A stretch of 64,000 nt of DNA. Origin: Kribbella pittospori. GTDB taxonomy: Bacteria > Actinomycetota > Actinomycetes > Propionibacteriales > Kribbellaceae. Both the position numbers and the translations under genes were made by a program. The notes under the pieces were generated by a model. That model did no database searches, had not been told where the DNA came from, and worked only from the letters and a program-made list of their open reading frames with translations. Of this stretch, positions 46,590 to 56,281 are shown piece after piece; positions within the stretch are counted from its first letter, which is position 1, and every line of letters begins with the position of its first letter. The DNA lies in NCBI RefSeq assembly GCF_004331465.1, contig NZ_SJKB01000003.1, forward strand, positions 62,001 to 126,000. Reading direction: 5' to 3'.

Positions 46590-49094
46590 ATGGCACTGAA
46601 AATCGCGTCACGCTTCCGCCGGCTGCTGCAGCGCCCCGGTTCGATCGATCTCGGCCCGTACGAGCGCCTCACCCAGCTGGTCGGTGAGGCGGAGGAGTCC
46701 GTCCTCGCTCTGACCGACGAGGAGCTCACCGAGGCGGTCGGCGAACTGCGGACGACGGGCGGCCTGCACGAGGACGAGCAGATCGAGTTCCTCGCGCTGG
46801 CCCGGGACGCGGGCAACCGGGCGATCGGCGAGCGGGCGTTCGACGGCCAGGTCGTCGGTGCGCTGGCGATGCTGCAGGGCCGCGTGGTGGAGATGGCCAC
46901 CGGTGAGGGCAAGACGCTGGCCGGCGCGATCGCGGCTGCCGGCTACGCGGTCGGCGGCCGCAAGGTCCAGATCCTCGCGGTGAACGACTACCTGGCCCGC
47001 CGCGACGCCGAGTGGATGGGCCCGGTGTACGAGCTGCTCGGGGTCAGCGTGTCGCACATCGGCCAGGCGTCAACGCCGGACGAACGGCGTACGGCGTACG
47101 AGGCGGAGGTCTGCTACGTCCCGGTGAGCGAGGTCGGGTTCGACGTACTGCGGGACCGGCTCGTCACCGACGTCGCCGACCGGGTCACGGCGGAGCTGGA
47201 TGTGGCGCTCGTGGACGAGGCCGACTCGGTGCTCATCGACGAGGCCCGGGTGCCGCTGGTGCTGGCCGGTGCGACCCGGACCGAGGAGCTCGACGAGGAC
47301 GTCGTCCAGCTGGTCCGGACGCTGCGTGCTGGGGTCGACTACGAGATCGACGGCGACGGCCGGACGGTCGCGCTGACGGACAAGGGCACCGACAAGGTCG
47401 AGGCGGCGCTCGAGGGCATCAACCTCTACGAGGACGACAACCTCGACCGTTTGACCCAGATCAACGTCGCGCTGCACGCCGAGGTGCTGCTGCGCAAGGA
47501 CGTCGACTACCTGGTCCGCGACGGCAAGGTCAGCCTGATCAACAACAACCGCGGCCGGATCGCCAAGCTGCAGCGCTGGCCCGACGGTCTGCAGGCCGCG
47601 GTCGAGGCCAAGGAGGCCGTGCCGGTCAGCGACTCCGGTGAGGTGCTCGACAGCATCACCGTGCAGGCGCTGATCAAGGGCTACAAGACTCTGTGCGGCA
47701 TGACCGGTACGGCGGTTGTCGTCGGGGAGTCGCTGCAGGAGTTCTACGAGGTCGACGTGGCCGTCGTACCGCCGAACAAGCCGAACATCCGGATCGACGA
47801 CCCGGACCGTTTGTACCTGACGGTCGAGCAGAAGAACGTGGCGCTGGTCGAGCACATTGCCGAGGTGCACGAGGCCGGGCGCCCGATCCTGATCGGCACG
47901 CACAGTGTCGAGGAGTCCGAGCAGCTGAGCGACCGGCTCGAGGCCGCGGAGATCCCGCACGTCGTGCTGAACGCGAAGAACGACGCGGAGGAAGCGGCGA
48001 TCATCGCCGAGGCCGGCGTACCCGGGACAGTCACCGTTTCCACGCAGATGGCGGGTCGCGGAACCGACATCCGGCTTGGTGGCCGGGACGAGTCGCACGA
48101 CAAGGACAAGGCCATCGAGCTCGGTGGCTTGTATGTCATCGGCACCGGCCTGCACGCGTCGCGACGACTTGACGACCAGCTGCGCGGTCGCGCCGGCCGT
48201 CAGGGTGACCCGGGCGGATCGCTGTTCTTCGCCAGCCTCGCCGACGAGCTCGTCACCCGGTACTCCGTTTCGTCCGGCCTGCGACCGCATCCCGACGACA
48301 CCGGCCGGCTCACGGACCGCAAGTCGCTCGGCGTTCTCGAGCACGCGCAGCGCGTCGCCGACGGCGCCAACGCGGAGCTCCACCGGACCACCTGGTCGTA
48401 CCACCGGCTCACCGGTCAACAGCGCGCCATCCTGCTCGACACCCGCGAGAAGGTGCTGACCGAGGACCTCGCCGCCACCGAGCTGGCCGAGAAGGCCAAG
48501 GAGCGGTACGACGAACTGGTCGAAGAAGTCGGCGAGGACACGGTCAAGGACGCGGCCCGGCGGATCGCGCTGCATCACCTGGACCGGCGCTGGACCGACC
48601 ACCTGGCGTACCTGGCTGACCTGCGCGAGGGTATCCACCTACGGTCGCTGGCCGGCGGCATCGTGCATCTGAAACCGATCGACGAGTTCAACAAGTCGGC
48701 GATCGCGTCGTTCGACACGCTGATCGCTGACTCGTGGACGGACGCGGCGGAGACGTTCAAGACGGCTGAGATCACGTCCGAGGGGCTGGACGAGGCGGCG
48801 TCCGGGGTGCCGCGGCCCACGGCGACGTGGACGTATCTGATCAACGACAACCCGTTCGGCACCGAGGCGGATCGGATCCTTGGGCGGCTTCGGAACGCGA
48901 TCAAGCCCGAGTCGGTGGCTGAGGCCGAGGAGATCCTCCCGGAGGAGTTCGACGAGGACGAACTGCCGGAGGAACTGCGGGACGCGGACGACGACGAGCT
49001 CCCGGAAGAACTGCGCGAAGCCGATGACGAGGACGAGCTGCCCGAGGAACTGCGGGACGCCGATGACGAGGACCCCAAGGACAGCAGGAAATAG
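46590..49094 (+). CDS. secA2: Accessory Sec translocase ATPase SecA2 with acidic repeat tail
   Basis: From ATG 46590 the protein is 834 residues, the shorter SecA form. It has Walker A MATGEGKT (102-109), Walker B VDEADSVLIDEAR (about 208), the cross-linking region and the motif VI region GRAGRQGDPGGSLFFAS (about 533). The zinc-binding SecB-type C-terminus of SecA1 is absent. Instead residues from about 785 form an acidic tail with three copies of DELPEELR(D/E)ADD. SecA2 proteins export a limited set of proteins together with SecYEG. A reading from 46548 adds an untypical leader and is not used. Confidence 0.93.
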   Translation: MALKIASRFRRLLQRPGSIDLGPYERLTQLVGEAEESVLALTDEELTEAVGELRTTGGLHEDEQIEFLALARDAGNRAIGERAFDGQVVGALAMLQGRVVEMATGEGKTLAGAIAAAGYAVGGRKVQILAVNDYLARRDAEWMGPVYELLGVSVSHIGQASTPDERRTAYEAEVCYVPVSEVGFDVLRDRLVTDVADRVTAELDVALVDEADSVLIDEARVPLVLAGATRTEELDEDVVQLVRTLRAGVDYEIDGDGRTVALTDKGTDKVEAALEGINLYEDDNLDRLTQINVALHAEVLLRKDVDYLVRDGKVSLINNNRGRIAKLQRWPDGLQAAVEAKEAVPVSDSGEVLDSITVQALIKGYKTLCGMTGTAVVVGESLQEFYEVDVAVVPPNKPNIRIDDPDRLYLTVEQKNVALVEHIAEVHEAGRPILIGTHSVEESEQLSDRLEAAEIPHVVLNAKNDAEEAAIIAEAGVPGTVTVSTQMAGRGTDIRLGGRDESHDKDKAIELGGLYVIGTGLHASRRLDDQLRGRAGRQGDPGGSLFFASLADELVTRYSVSSGLRPHPDDTGRLTDRKSLGVLEHAQRVADGANAELHRTTWSYHRLTGQQRAILLDTREKVLTEDLAATELAEKAKERYDELVEEVGEDTVKDAARRIALHHLDRRWTDHLAYLADLREGIHLRSLAGGIVHLKPIDEFNKSAIASFDTLIADSWTDAAETFKTAEITSEGLDEAASGVPRPTATWTYLINDNPFGTEADRILGRLRNAIKPESVAEAEEILPEEFDEDELPEELRDADDDELPEELREADDEDELPEELRDADDEDPKDSRK
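48957..49072 (+). repeat. Three in-frame repeats coding for the SecA2 acidic tail
   Basis: About 36-42-base units coding for DELPEELR(D/E)ADD occur three times in a row at the end of secA2. Silent differences between them show that the repeat is old or under selection at the protein level. Confidence 0.75.
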
Positions 49095-49199
49095 TTGGGT
49101 TGACCCCCCGACTTTGGTCTAGGGGGTGGTCCGAAGGGCTCGGTACGGGCAGCCGTCGGCCCGATGCCGGGTGGCGGCCCCCTGGGCGAGTCTCAGGTC

Positions 49200-49844
49200 A
49201 TGTCCTCCCGGTCCGGCCGCCCGTGGCTCCTCGCCCTCGATATCGCGATCCCGGTTGCGCTGTTCTACGGCCTGCGGGCCGTCGGCGTCAGCAACGTGAC
49301 TGCGCTGCTGATCAGCACCGTGCCGGCCTTGATCAGCTCGGTGGCCTCGCTCGTGCGCCAGCGCCGTGCCGACCTGGTGGGTACGGCGGTGATCTTCAGC
49401 CTGGTCGGGAGCGCGGTCATCGCCTGGCTTGGTGGGGATGCTCGCATCCTGCTCGTCCGCGGGGCCTGGATCAGCCTCCCGTTCGCCGGCGTGACGCTGT
49501 GGTCGCTCAGGCATCCGCAGCCGCTCTGCTACACCTTCACCCGGGCGATCATGCCGAGGCGGGCCGCCATCATGGACCGCCTGTACGACGAGGACCCGCG
49601 CTTCCGGCTGGCCTGGCGCCGGATCACGGTGCTCTGGGGGATCTTCTCGATCATCGACGCGGTGCTCCGGGTCGTGCTCACGTACACGCTGCCGCTGTCC
49701 GTCGTACCGGCGCTGGAGCCGATCATCACGGTGGCCACCATCGTGGCTCTCCAGATCCCGACTCATGTGCTGCTTCGGCGCAGCGGGACCATTCACCTGG
49801 TCTTCGGCCCGCGGCGATTCCTGGAGCAGGCGGAGCGCTCCTGA
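49200..49844 (+). CDS. VC0807-like membrane protein
   Basis: From ATG 49200 the 214-residue protein has about five hydrophobic helices, starting WLLALDIAIPVALFYGLRAV and TALLISTVPALISSVASLVR, and a charged middle (MPRRAAIMDRLYDEDPRFR). This order fits the VC0807 family of integral membrane proteins of unknown function. It lies 105 bases after secA2 and 44 bases before rarA on the same strand. Confidence 0.75.
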   Translation: MSSRSGRPWLLALDIAIPVALFYGLRAVGVSNVTALLISTVPALISSVASLVRQRRADLVGTAVIFSLVGSAVIAWLGGDARILLVRGAWISLPFAGVTLWSLRHPQPLCYTFTRAIMPRRAAIMDRLYDEDPRFRLAWRRITVLWGIFSIIDAVLRVVLTYTLPLSVVPALEPIITVATIVALQIPTHVLLRRSGTIHLVFGPRRFLEQAERS

Positions 49845-49888
49845 CCGCGACGGATCCGAGTGTCGGTGCTGTTGGTTAGGCTCAGGGC

Positions 49889-51256
49889 GTGAGTGAAGGT
49901 CTGTTCGATCTGCCAGGCGCGCCTGCCCCTGCTCGTGGGGGTGGCAGCCTCGCCGACGTCGACCACACTGCCGCTCCGTTGGCCGTGCGGATGCGGCCGC
50001 GGAGCCTGGACGAGTTGGTGGGGCAGCAGCACTTGCTGGCGCCTGGTTCACCGCTGAGGCGGCTGGTCGAGGGTGACCAGCCGATGTCGCTGCTGCTCTG
50101 GGGTCCTCCCGGCACAGGGAAGACGACGATCGCGGCGGTTGTGTCGCATCAGACCAACCGGAAGTTCGTCGAGCTGTCGGCTGTCACCGCCGGGGTCAAG
50201 GACGTCCGGCAGGTGATCGACGGCGCCCGCCGTGAGCTCTCCAAACCCTCGGGTTCAGTGGAGACAGTGCTGTTCATCGACGAGGTGCACCGGTTCACGA
50301 AGGCGCAGCAGGACGCGCTGCTGCCAGGTGTCGAGAACCGCTGGGTGACGCTCGTCGCCGCGACCACGGAGAACCCGTTCTTCTCCGTCATCTCCCCGCT
50401 GCTGTCGAGGTCGTTGCTTCTCACGCTCGAATCACTCACCGACGACGACATCGCCGTACTGCTGGATCGGGCGCTGACCGACGAGCGCGGGCTGAACGGT
50501 GAGTTCCAGTTGGCCGATGACTCGCGGGCGCACTTGCTCCGGATGGCTGGGGGAGATGCTCGCCGGGCGCTGACCTATCTGGAAGCGGCCGCCGGCGGTG
50601 CACGGGCCAAGGACGCCAAGGTCATTGATCTGAAGACGTTGGAGACGGCGGTCGATCGGGCCGCGGTGCGGTACGACCGGGCCGGGGATCAGCACTACGA
50701 CGTGGCGTCGGCGTTGATCAAGTCGATCCGTGGTTCGGACGTGGATGCGGCGATGCACTACCTGGCCCGGATGATCGAGGCCGGCGAGGACCCACGGTTC
50801 ATCGCGCGACGGCTAGTGATCTCGGCGAGCGAGGACATCGGCATGGGTGACCCGACAGCGCTCGGTGTCGCGGTGGCCGCAGCCGACGCGGTGCAGCTGA
50901 TCGGTATGCCGGAAGCGCGGATCAACCTCGCTCAGGCAGTCGTCGCGCTCGCTCTGGCGCCGAAGTCCAACGCGGTCATCATGGCCGTCGACGCCGCCAT
51001 CGCGGATGTGAAGGCGGGGAAGGTCGGCCCGGTCCCTCCACATCTGCGCGACGCCCACTACGCCGGAGCGAAGAAGATCGGCCACGGCAGCTCGTACCAG
51101 TACTCGCACGACGACCCGCGCGGCATCGTTCCGCAGCAGTACGCGCCGGACGTGATCGACGGAACGGACTACTACAAACCCACCCGCCGTGGCGGTGAGG
51201 CGGCGTACGCGGACCGGGTCGCCAACATCCGCAAGATCCTGAGGGACCGCAAATGA
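49889..51256 (+). CDS. rarA: Replication-associated recombination protein RarA
   Basis: The 455-residue AAA+ ATPase (GTG start) has Walker [13 protein letters not shown] (about residues 71-82), Walker [10 protein letters not shown] (about 128-136), sensor I ATTENPFF and the C-terminal MgsA/RarA domain ([31 protein letters not shown]). It resembles the clamp-loader family and works at stalled forks. It is commonly near aspS and alaS in actinobacteria, as here. Its stop overlaps the start of the next gene by four bases. Confidence 0.96.
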   Translation: MSEGLFDLPGAPAPARGGGSLADVDHTAAPLAVRMRPRSLDELVGQQHLLAPGSPLRRLVEGDQPMSLLLWGPPGTGKTTIAAVVSHQTNRKFVELSAVTAGVKDVRQVIDGARRELSKPSGSVETVLFIDEVHRFTKAQQDALLPGVENRWVTLVAATTENPFFSVISPLLSRSLLLTLESLTDDDIAVLLDRALTDERGLNGEFQLADDSRAHLLRMAGGDARRALTYLEAAAGGARAKDAKVIDLKTLETAVDRAAVRYDRAGDQHYDVASALIKSIRGSDVDAAMHYLARMIEAGEDPRFIARRLVISASEDIGMGDPTALGVAVAAADAVQLIGMPEARINLAQAVVALALAPKSNAVIMAVDAAIADVKAGKVGPVPPHLRDAHYAGAKKIGHGSSYQYSHDDPRGIVPQQYAPDVIDGTDYYKPTRRGGEAAYADRVANIRKILRDRK

Positions 51257-51561
51257 GCCGGACCACCGAGCACGTGGACGCCTTCAACCACGCCGTCACC
51301 AGCGGCGAGTGGGATACGTTCGCCCAGCGTTTCGCGACCGACGCCCGGATGTCCTTCGTAGGCGTCCCGGCCGGACCGTTCGAAGGCCGTACGGCGATCG
51401 CCGCGGCGTACCGGGACAATCCGCCGACCGAGACGATGACTCTCGAAGGAGCGGACGGCGACACCGTGAAGTTCCGCTGGGCCGGTGGCGACACGGGCAC
51501 GATGGACCTCACCTGGGCACCCGACGGAACCGTGCAGACACTCACCGTCAGCTTCGACTGA
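51253..51561 (+). CDS. NTF2-like (SnoaL-type) small protein
   Basis: The 102-residue protein overlaps rarA by four bases (ATGA). It has the cone-shaped NTF2-like fold pattern: an N-terminal helix ([20 protein letters not shown]), [20 protein letters not shown] and beta strands ending [15 protein letters not shown]. The family includes isomerases, cyclases and pure binding proteins; no catalytic residues can be assigned. Its coupling to rarA is probably incidental. Confidence 0.8.
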   Translation: MSRTTEHVDAFNHAVTSGEWDTFAQRFATDARMSFVGVPAGPFEGRTAIAAAYRDNPPTETMTLEGADGDTVKFRWAGGDTGTMDLTWAPDGTVQTLTVSFD

Positions 51562-51640
51562 GGGACAGCGGGGGCCTGCTCAAGCGGATGAACCAGGTCG
51601 GTAGGCTGCTAGACGACCTGGGGGTGAAAGGCTCTTCGTT

Positions 51641-52291
51641 TTGAGGCAGTACAACCCGCCCTTCGCTCGTCACCGAAAAACCGGAAGACCGCCCGCCCTG
51701 AAGATCGCCGGACTCGCGGCGATCGTGCTGGTGCTGGCCGGCCTGGTGATCTTCGGACCGTTCTCGTCACCTGACTCGACCAGCAGCACACCGCCGATCG
51801 CGGCATCCTCGCCAAGCGCCTCCACGAGTACGACGTCCGAGTCGCCGCAGGGCGACTTCACGGGATACCGGCCGCACTACGGACCGGCCAGTCCCACGCA
51901 GGAGCCCACGGCCACCAAGGAGAAACTCGCCAACCCCGCCGCGGGTTGGTTCACCCCGACGCAGGCGGCGGCAACTCCTAGCGCACCGCAGCCGCCGTGG
52001 TCACCATCAGCGTCGCCGCGGTCGACCTCGCCCGCGCCGAAGAAGCCCCAGCCGACCAACCCTGCACCGTCGCGGCCGTCCACTACCCAACCGAGCACAC
52101 CGCCCCGGCCGACCACACCAAGCCCGAGCACGCCGTCCCCAACCGACCCCGGCACCACGCCAACGGATCCGAGCACCACGCCAACGGATCCGAGCACGAC
52201 TCCGACCGAGCCGAGCACCACTCCAACGGAGCCGAGCCCCAGTACGCCGGAGCCCAGCACCACCCCGGCAGACCCGACGCCCAGCCCCTGA
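51641..52291 (+). CDS. Single-helix membrane protein with Pro/Thr/Ser repeat domain
   Basis: The 216-residue protein appears to start at TTG 51641, with GGTGAAAGG 9 bases upstream and no better in-frame start after the stop at 51602. A basic N-terminus (FARHRKTGRP) precedes one membrane helix (LKIAGLAAIVLVLAGLVIF). The remaining 170 residues lie outside and are Pro/Thr/Ser-rich, with tandem TTPTDPS units. It has no known family and may span or bind the cell wall. The C-terminus is coded by 21-base tandem repeats. Confidence 0.7.
   Translation: MRQYNPPFARHRKTGRPPALKIAGLAAIVLVLAGLVIFGPFSSPDSTSSTPPIAASSPSASTSTTSESPQGDFTGYRPHYGPASPTQEPTATKEKLANPAAGWFTPTQAAATPSAPQPPWSPSASPRSTSPAPKKPQPTNPAPSRPSTTQPSTPPRPTTPSPSTPSPTDPGTTPTDPSTTPTDPSTTPTEPSTTPTEPSPSTPEPSTTPADPTPSP
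52154..52237 (+). repeat. Four tandem 21-base repeats in the Pro/Thr-rich gene
   Basis: The 21-base unit begins ACCACGCCAACGGATCC. Units 1 and 2 (52154-52174, 52175-52195) are identical; units 3 and 4 have diverged. They code for TTPTDPS/TTPTEPS and keep the frame. Confidence 0.8.
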
Positions 52292-52436
52292 CAGTGGCCA
52301 CCCACGCCGACCCCGGATCACGCGGTTTGGTGGGCGACTGTGATGTGAGGGATGGTGTCCTGGAGCGGAGTGCGACTACGCCGCGCGATAAGGTCGGGCG
52401 GTCCACGTGGTCGCAACGGGAAGGTGGATCGTTTCC

Positions 52437-52859
52437 ATGAGCGTCGGTGAAGTCGCGGGGCTGATAGCAGCCTGCGCGCTGCTCATCCTGGTGGGCTTGC
52501 TGGCCTATCCGATCCTGAAGCTGGGCAAGGTGCTGGACGAGACCCGGATCATGGTGAAAGGGGTCTCCGACGAGACCGTCCCGCTGCTCGGCGAGGTGAC
52601 CACCACCGTGACCACCACCAACGCTCAGCTGGCCAAGGTCGACACCATCACCGACAACGCGACCACCGTCACCACCAACGCGGCCGCGCTGATGTCGCTG
52701 TTCTCGGCCACCGCCGGCGGCCCGCTGGTGAAGGCGGCCGCGTTCACGTACGGCGTGCGCCGGGCACTGGGCGAGAGCCAGCGCCGGGACGTGTCCCGGC
52801 GGGTGAAGGAAGAGATGAAGGCGGAGCGCAAGGCGCGTAAGCGAGGTGACGTCCGGTGA
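52437..52859 (+). CDS. DUF948 family membrane protein
   Basis: From ATG 52437 the protein is 140 residues with one N-terminal helix (VAGLIAACALLILVGLLAYP) followed by a long amphipathic region rich in Val/Thr (VTTTVTTTNAQLAKVDTITD), as in DUF948 proteins. The end is basic (EEMKAERKARKRGDVR). The function is unknown; members sit before alaS in many actinobacteria. Its stop overlaps the start of the next small gene by four bases. Confidence 0.82.
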   Translation: MSVGEVAGLIAACALLILVGLLAYPILKLGKVLDETRIMVKGVSDETVPLLGEVTTTVTTTNAQLAKVDTITDNATTVTTNAAALMSLFSATAGGPLVKAAAFTYGVRRALGESQRRDVSRRVKEEMKAERKARKRGDVR

Positions 52860-53110
52860 AGCGGATCTTCTGGTTGATCATCGGTATCGCCGTCGGTGTC
52901 TATGCGGTGACGCGGCTGAAGAAGCGGGCCCAGGTGCTCGCGCCGGAGGGTCTGCAGGAGTCCGCGGCCAAGCTGGCCTCGGCAGTCCGGCATTTCGGCG
53001 ACCAGGTCCGCGAGGGCATGGCCGAGCGCGAGACGGAGCTGCGTGACGCGCTGGGCATCGACACCGCACCCAACCCAACTGACACGACGCAGCGTGAGGA
53101 CTACCGGTAA
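52856..53110 (+). CDS. Small membrane protein (DUF6167-like) before alaS
   Basis: The 84-residue protein (GTG start, overlapping the DUF948 stop) has one N-terminal helix (RIFWLIIGIAVGVYAVTRLK) and a charged, mostly helical C-terminus with QESAAKLASAVRHFGDQVRE. Position and length fit DUF6167 proteins of actinobacteria, but I assign that from memory of the pattern only. Five bases separate it from alaS, so the DUF948-DUF6167-alaS genes are one operon. Confidence 0.7.
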   Translation: MKRIFWLIIGIAVGVYAVTRLKKRAQVLAPEGLQESAAKLASAVRHFGDQVREGMAERETELRDALGIDTAPNPTDTTQREDYR

Positions 53111-53115
53111 CACCC

Positions 53116-55785
53116 ATGGAAACCAGTGAGATCAGGCGGCGGTTCCTGCAGTACTTCGAGGACCGGGGCCACACCGTGGTGCCCAGCGCGCCACTGCCGT
53201 CGCCGGACCCGAACCTGCTGTTCAACGTGGCCGGCATGGCCCAGTTCGTCCCGTACTTCGTCGGCCAGCAGACGCCGCCGTACCCGCGGGCGACCAGTGT
53301 GCAGAAGTGTGTCCGCACCCTCGACATCGACGAGGTCGGCAAGACCACCCGGCACGGCACGTTCTTCCAGATGAACGGCAACTTCTCCTTCGGCGACTAC
53401 TTCAAGGAGAAGGCGATCGAGTACGCCTGGGACCTGGTCACCCGGTCCCAGAACGACGGCGGCTACGGCTTCGACGAGTCGGTCCTGTACGCGTCGGTGT
53501 ACTACGACGACGACGAGGCGATCGACCTGTGGAAGCGGATCGCCGGCCTGCCCGACGACCGGATCGTCCGTCTCGGCATGAAGGACAACTTCTGGTCGAT
53601 GGGCATCCCCGGCCCGTGCGGCCCGTGCTCGGAGATCCTGATCGACCGCGGCCCGGAGTTCGGCGCCGACCGGGACTGGGAGGCGGGCGACCGCTACCTG
53701 GAGTTCTGGAACCTGGTCTTCATGCAGAACATCCGCGGCGAGGGCGGCGGCAAGGACGGCTACGAGATCCTCGGTGAGCTGCCCAAGAAGAACATCGACA
53801 CCGGCCTCGGCCTCGAGCGCGTCGCGTACCTGCTGCAGGGCGTCGACAACATGTACGAGATCGACGAGATCTACCCGGTGATCGAGCGGGCCGCCGACCT
53901 GAGCGGCCGCAAGTACGGCGCCGACCACGTCGACGACGTGCGGTTCCGGGTGGTCGCCGACCACGTCCGCAGCGCGCTGATGCTGATCGGCGACGGCGTG
54001 AACCCCGGCAACGAGCAGGGCGGTTACGTACTGCGCCGCCTGCTCCGCCGCGCGATCCGCTCGATGCGCCTGCTCGGCTACGAGGACCCGAGCCTGGTCG
54101 AGCTGCTGCCGGTCAGCCTGGAGCAGATGAAGAAGTCGTACCCCGAGCTGGAGCCCGACTTCGGCCGGATCAGCCAGGTCGCGTACGCCGAGGAGGAGGC
54201 GTTCCGGCGTACTCTCACGGCCGGGACGAGCATCTTCGACGTCGCCGTACGCGAGACCAAGGCCGGCGGTGCGCACCAGCTCGAGGGCTCGAAGGCGTTC
54301 CAGCTGCACGACACCTACGGCTTCCCGATCGACCTGACCATCGAGATGGCCGCCGAGCAGGGCCTGCAGGTCGACACCGAGGGCTTCAAGTCCCTGATGA
54401 AGGAGCAGCGCGAGCGGGCCAAGGCGGACGCACGCGCGAAGAAGGCCGGTCACGCGGACACCTCGGGGTACCGGGAGCTGCGCGAGAAGGGCGTCACCGA
54501 GTTCACCGGGTACCAGGAGCTGTCCACCGACTCCCAGGTCCGCGGCCTGCTGCGTGAGGGCGTCGTCTCCGACGCCGCCGAGCAGGGCGAGACCGTCGAG
54601 GTCGTGCTGGAGAAGACGCCGTTCTATGCCGAGTCCGGTGGCCAGATCGCCGATGAGGGCCTGATCGTCGCCGACGGCGTGAAGCTGAAGGTGCTCGACG
54701 TCCAGCGGCCGGTCAAGGGTTTGATCGTGCACAGGGTCGAGGTGGTCGAGGGAGTACTGCGGCCCGGTCTCGACGTACACGCCGAGGTCGACCACGAGTG
54801 GCGCGTCTCCGCCTGCCAGGCGCACTCCGGCACGCACGTCGTGCACGCGGCGCTGCGCCAGGTGCTCGGCCCGAACGCGCTGCAGAGCGGTTCGTACAAC
54901 AAGCCCGGCTACCTGCGGCTCGACTTCGCCTGGTCGTCCGCGCTGGACCAGTCCACCCGGTCCGAGATCGAAGAGGTCGCGAACCTCGCCGTCCGCCAGG
55001 ACCTCCCGGTCTCGGCGCAGTACATGTCGCTGCCGGAGGCCCGGGACTGGGGTGCGCTGGCGCTGTTCGGCGAGACGTACGACGAGTCGGTCCGCGTCGT
55101 CGAGATCGGCGGCCCCTGGTCGCGTGAGCTCTGCGGCGGCACGCACGTCAAGCACTCGTCGCAGGTCGGTGCGCTGACCATCACCAGCGAGGCGTCGGTC
55201 GGTGCCGGTGTGCGCCGGCTGGAGGCGTTCGTCGGCATGGAGGCGCTGCACTACCTCGGTCGTGAGCGTGCCCTGATCCGGCTGCTCAGCGAGAATCTGA
55301 AGACGCGCCCGGAGGAGCTGCCCGCGAAGGTGGCGGACCTGTCCGAGCGACTGCGGGCCGCGGAGAAGGAGCTCGAGCGGGTCCGGGCCGGCCAGGTTCT
55401 GGCCGCCGGCGCCGAGCTCGCCGCGAACCCGAAGGACGTCTTCGGAGTCCAGTACGTCGGCCATCGCGCGCCGGACGGCGTGAACGGCGGCGACCTGCGC
55501 AAGCTGGCACTGGACGTGCGCGGCCGGATGCCGGCCGACAAGCCGGCGGTCATCGCCATACTGAGCGTGAACGACGGCAAGCCCGGCGTGGTGATCGCCC
55601 TCAACGACACCGCTCGCGAGTGGCGGCTGAAGGCAGGCGACCTGGTCCGGGTCGCGGCCGAGAAGCTGGGCGGTCGCGGCGGCGGCAAGGACGATGTCGC
55701 GCAGGGTGGCGGCACCGATCCGGCGGGTGCCGACGACGCGCTGAGCGCGGTGGAACACACCGTCGGCCAGTTGGTCACAGGTTGA
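53116..55785 (+). CDS. alaS: Alanine--tRNA ligase
   Basis: The 889-residue protein has the class II aminoacylation domain (GDYFKEKAIEYAWDLVT and GPCGPCSEILIDRG), an editing domain with HSGTHVVHAALR and CGGTHVKHS (the zinc-binding HxxxH and Cys-x3-His), and a C-terminal oligomerisation domain. It charges tRNA-Ala and edits Ser/Gly errors. It begins five bases after the DUF6167-like gene. A large reading frame on the opposite strand across it is a shadow of codon bias. Confidence 0.98.
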   Translation: METSEIRRRFLQYFEDRGHTVVPSAPLPSPDPNLLFNVAGMAQFVPYFVGQQTPPYPRATSVQKCVRTLDIDEVGKTTRHGTFFQMNGNFSFGDYFKEKAIEYAWDLVTRSQNDGGYGFDESVLYASVYYDDDEAIDLWKRIAGLPDDRIVRLGMKDNFWSMGIPGPCGPCSEILIDRGPEFGADRDWEAGDRYLEFWNLVFMQNIRGEGGGKDGYEILGELPKKNIDTGLGLERVAYLLQGVDNMYEIDEIYPVIERAADLSGRKYGADHVDDVRFRVVADHVRSALMLIGDGVNPGNEQGGYVLRRLLRRAIRSMRLLGYEDPSLVELLPVSLEQMKKSYPELEPDFGRISQVAYAEEEAFRRTLTAGTSIFDVAVRETKAGGAHQLEGSKAFQLHDTYGFPIDLTIEMAAEQGLQVDTEGFKSLMKEQRERAKADARAKKAGHADTSGYRELREKGVTEFTGYQELSTDSQVRGLLREGVVSDAAEQGETVEVVLEKTPFYAESGGQIADEGLIVADGVKLKVLDVQRPVKGLIVHRVEVVEGVLRPGLDVHAEVDHEWRVSACQAHSGTHVVHAALRQVLGPNALQSGSYNKPGYLRLDFAWSSALDQSTRSEIEEVANLAVRQDLPVSAQYMSLPEARDWGALALFGETYDESVRVVEIGGPWSRELCGGTHVKHSSQVGALTITSEASVGAGVRRLEAFVGMEALHYLGRERALIRLLSENLKTRPEELPAKVADLSERLRAAEKELERVRAGQVLAAGAELAANPKDVFGVQYVGHRAPDGVNGGDLRKLALDVRGRMPADKPAVIAILSVNDGKPGVVIALNDTAREWRLKAGDLVRVAAEKLGGRGGGKDDVAQGGGTDPAGADDALSAVEHTVGQLVTG

Positions 55786-55822
55786 TCCTGATGGTCCGAT
55801 CGGCACACCCGGGGGCACGCTG

Positions 55823-56281
55823 ATGCGCCGGGGCGTGCGGCTCGCGCTGGACATCGGCGACGCCAGGATCGGCGTCGCCAGCAGTGATCCGCACGGAATC
55901 CTCGCCACTCCGGTGGAGACGGTCCGCCGTGGGCCCGGGGATCTGGATAGGATCGCGGCACTCGCCGCCGAACTGGAGGCGGTCGAGATCGTGGTCGGTC
56001 TGCCCCGCTCCCTGTCCGGGGGCGAGGGGCCGGCGGCGGTGAAGATCCGGGAGACGGCGGAACAGGTGCGAGACAAGGTGCGGGAGGGGAACTCGGGGCC
56101 GGAGGTGCGGCTGGTGGACGAGCGGTTCACCACGGTGACGGCCGAGCGGATGCTGCGCGAACGGGGAAAGAAGGGTTCCAAGCGACGCGCGGTGGTCGAC
56201 CAGGCCGCGGCGGTCGTGATTCTGCAACACGCGCTCGACCTCGAGCGCGAGTCCGGCAACCCGCCCGGGAGGCCCCTGTGA
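55823..56281 (+). CDS. ruvX: Putative pre-16S rRNA nuclease / Holliday junction resolvase-like RuvX (YqgF)
   Basis: The 152-residue protein has the RNase H-like YqgF fold: ALDIGDARIGVASSDPHGI with the first catalytic Asp, VVGLPRSLSGGEGPAAV and VDERFTTVTAERML. It processes the 5' end of 16S rRNA in E. coli, and a resolvase role has also been suggested. It ends four bases into mltG (GTGA). The order alaS-ruvX-mltG-aroE is strongly conserved. Confidence 0.94.
   Translation: MRRGVRLALDIGDARIGVASSDPHGILATPVETVRRGPGDLDRIAALAAELEAVEIVVGLPRSLSGGEGPAAVKIRETAEQVRDKVREGNSGPEVRLVDERFTTVTAERMLRERGKKGSKRRAVVDQAAAVVILQHALDLERESGNPPGRPL

Noticed and set aside
49103..49127. C-run/G-run hairpin after secA2
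   Set aside because: The stem is only six pairs with a long loop; too weak to call a terminator.
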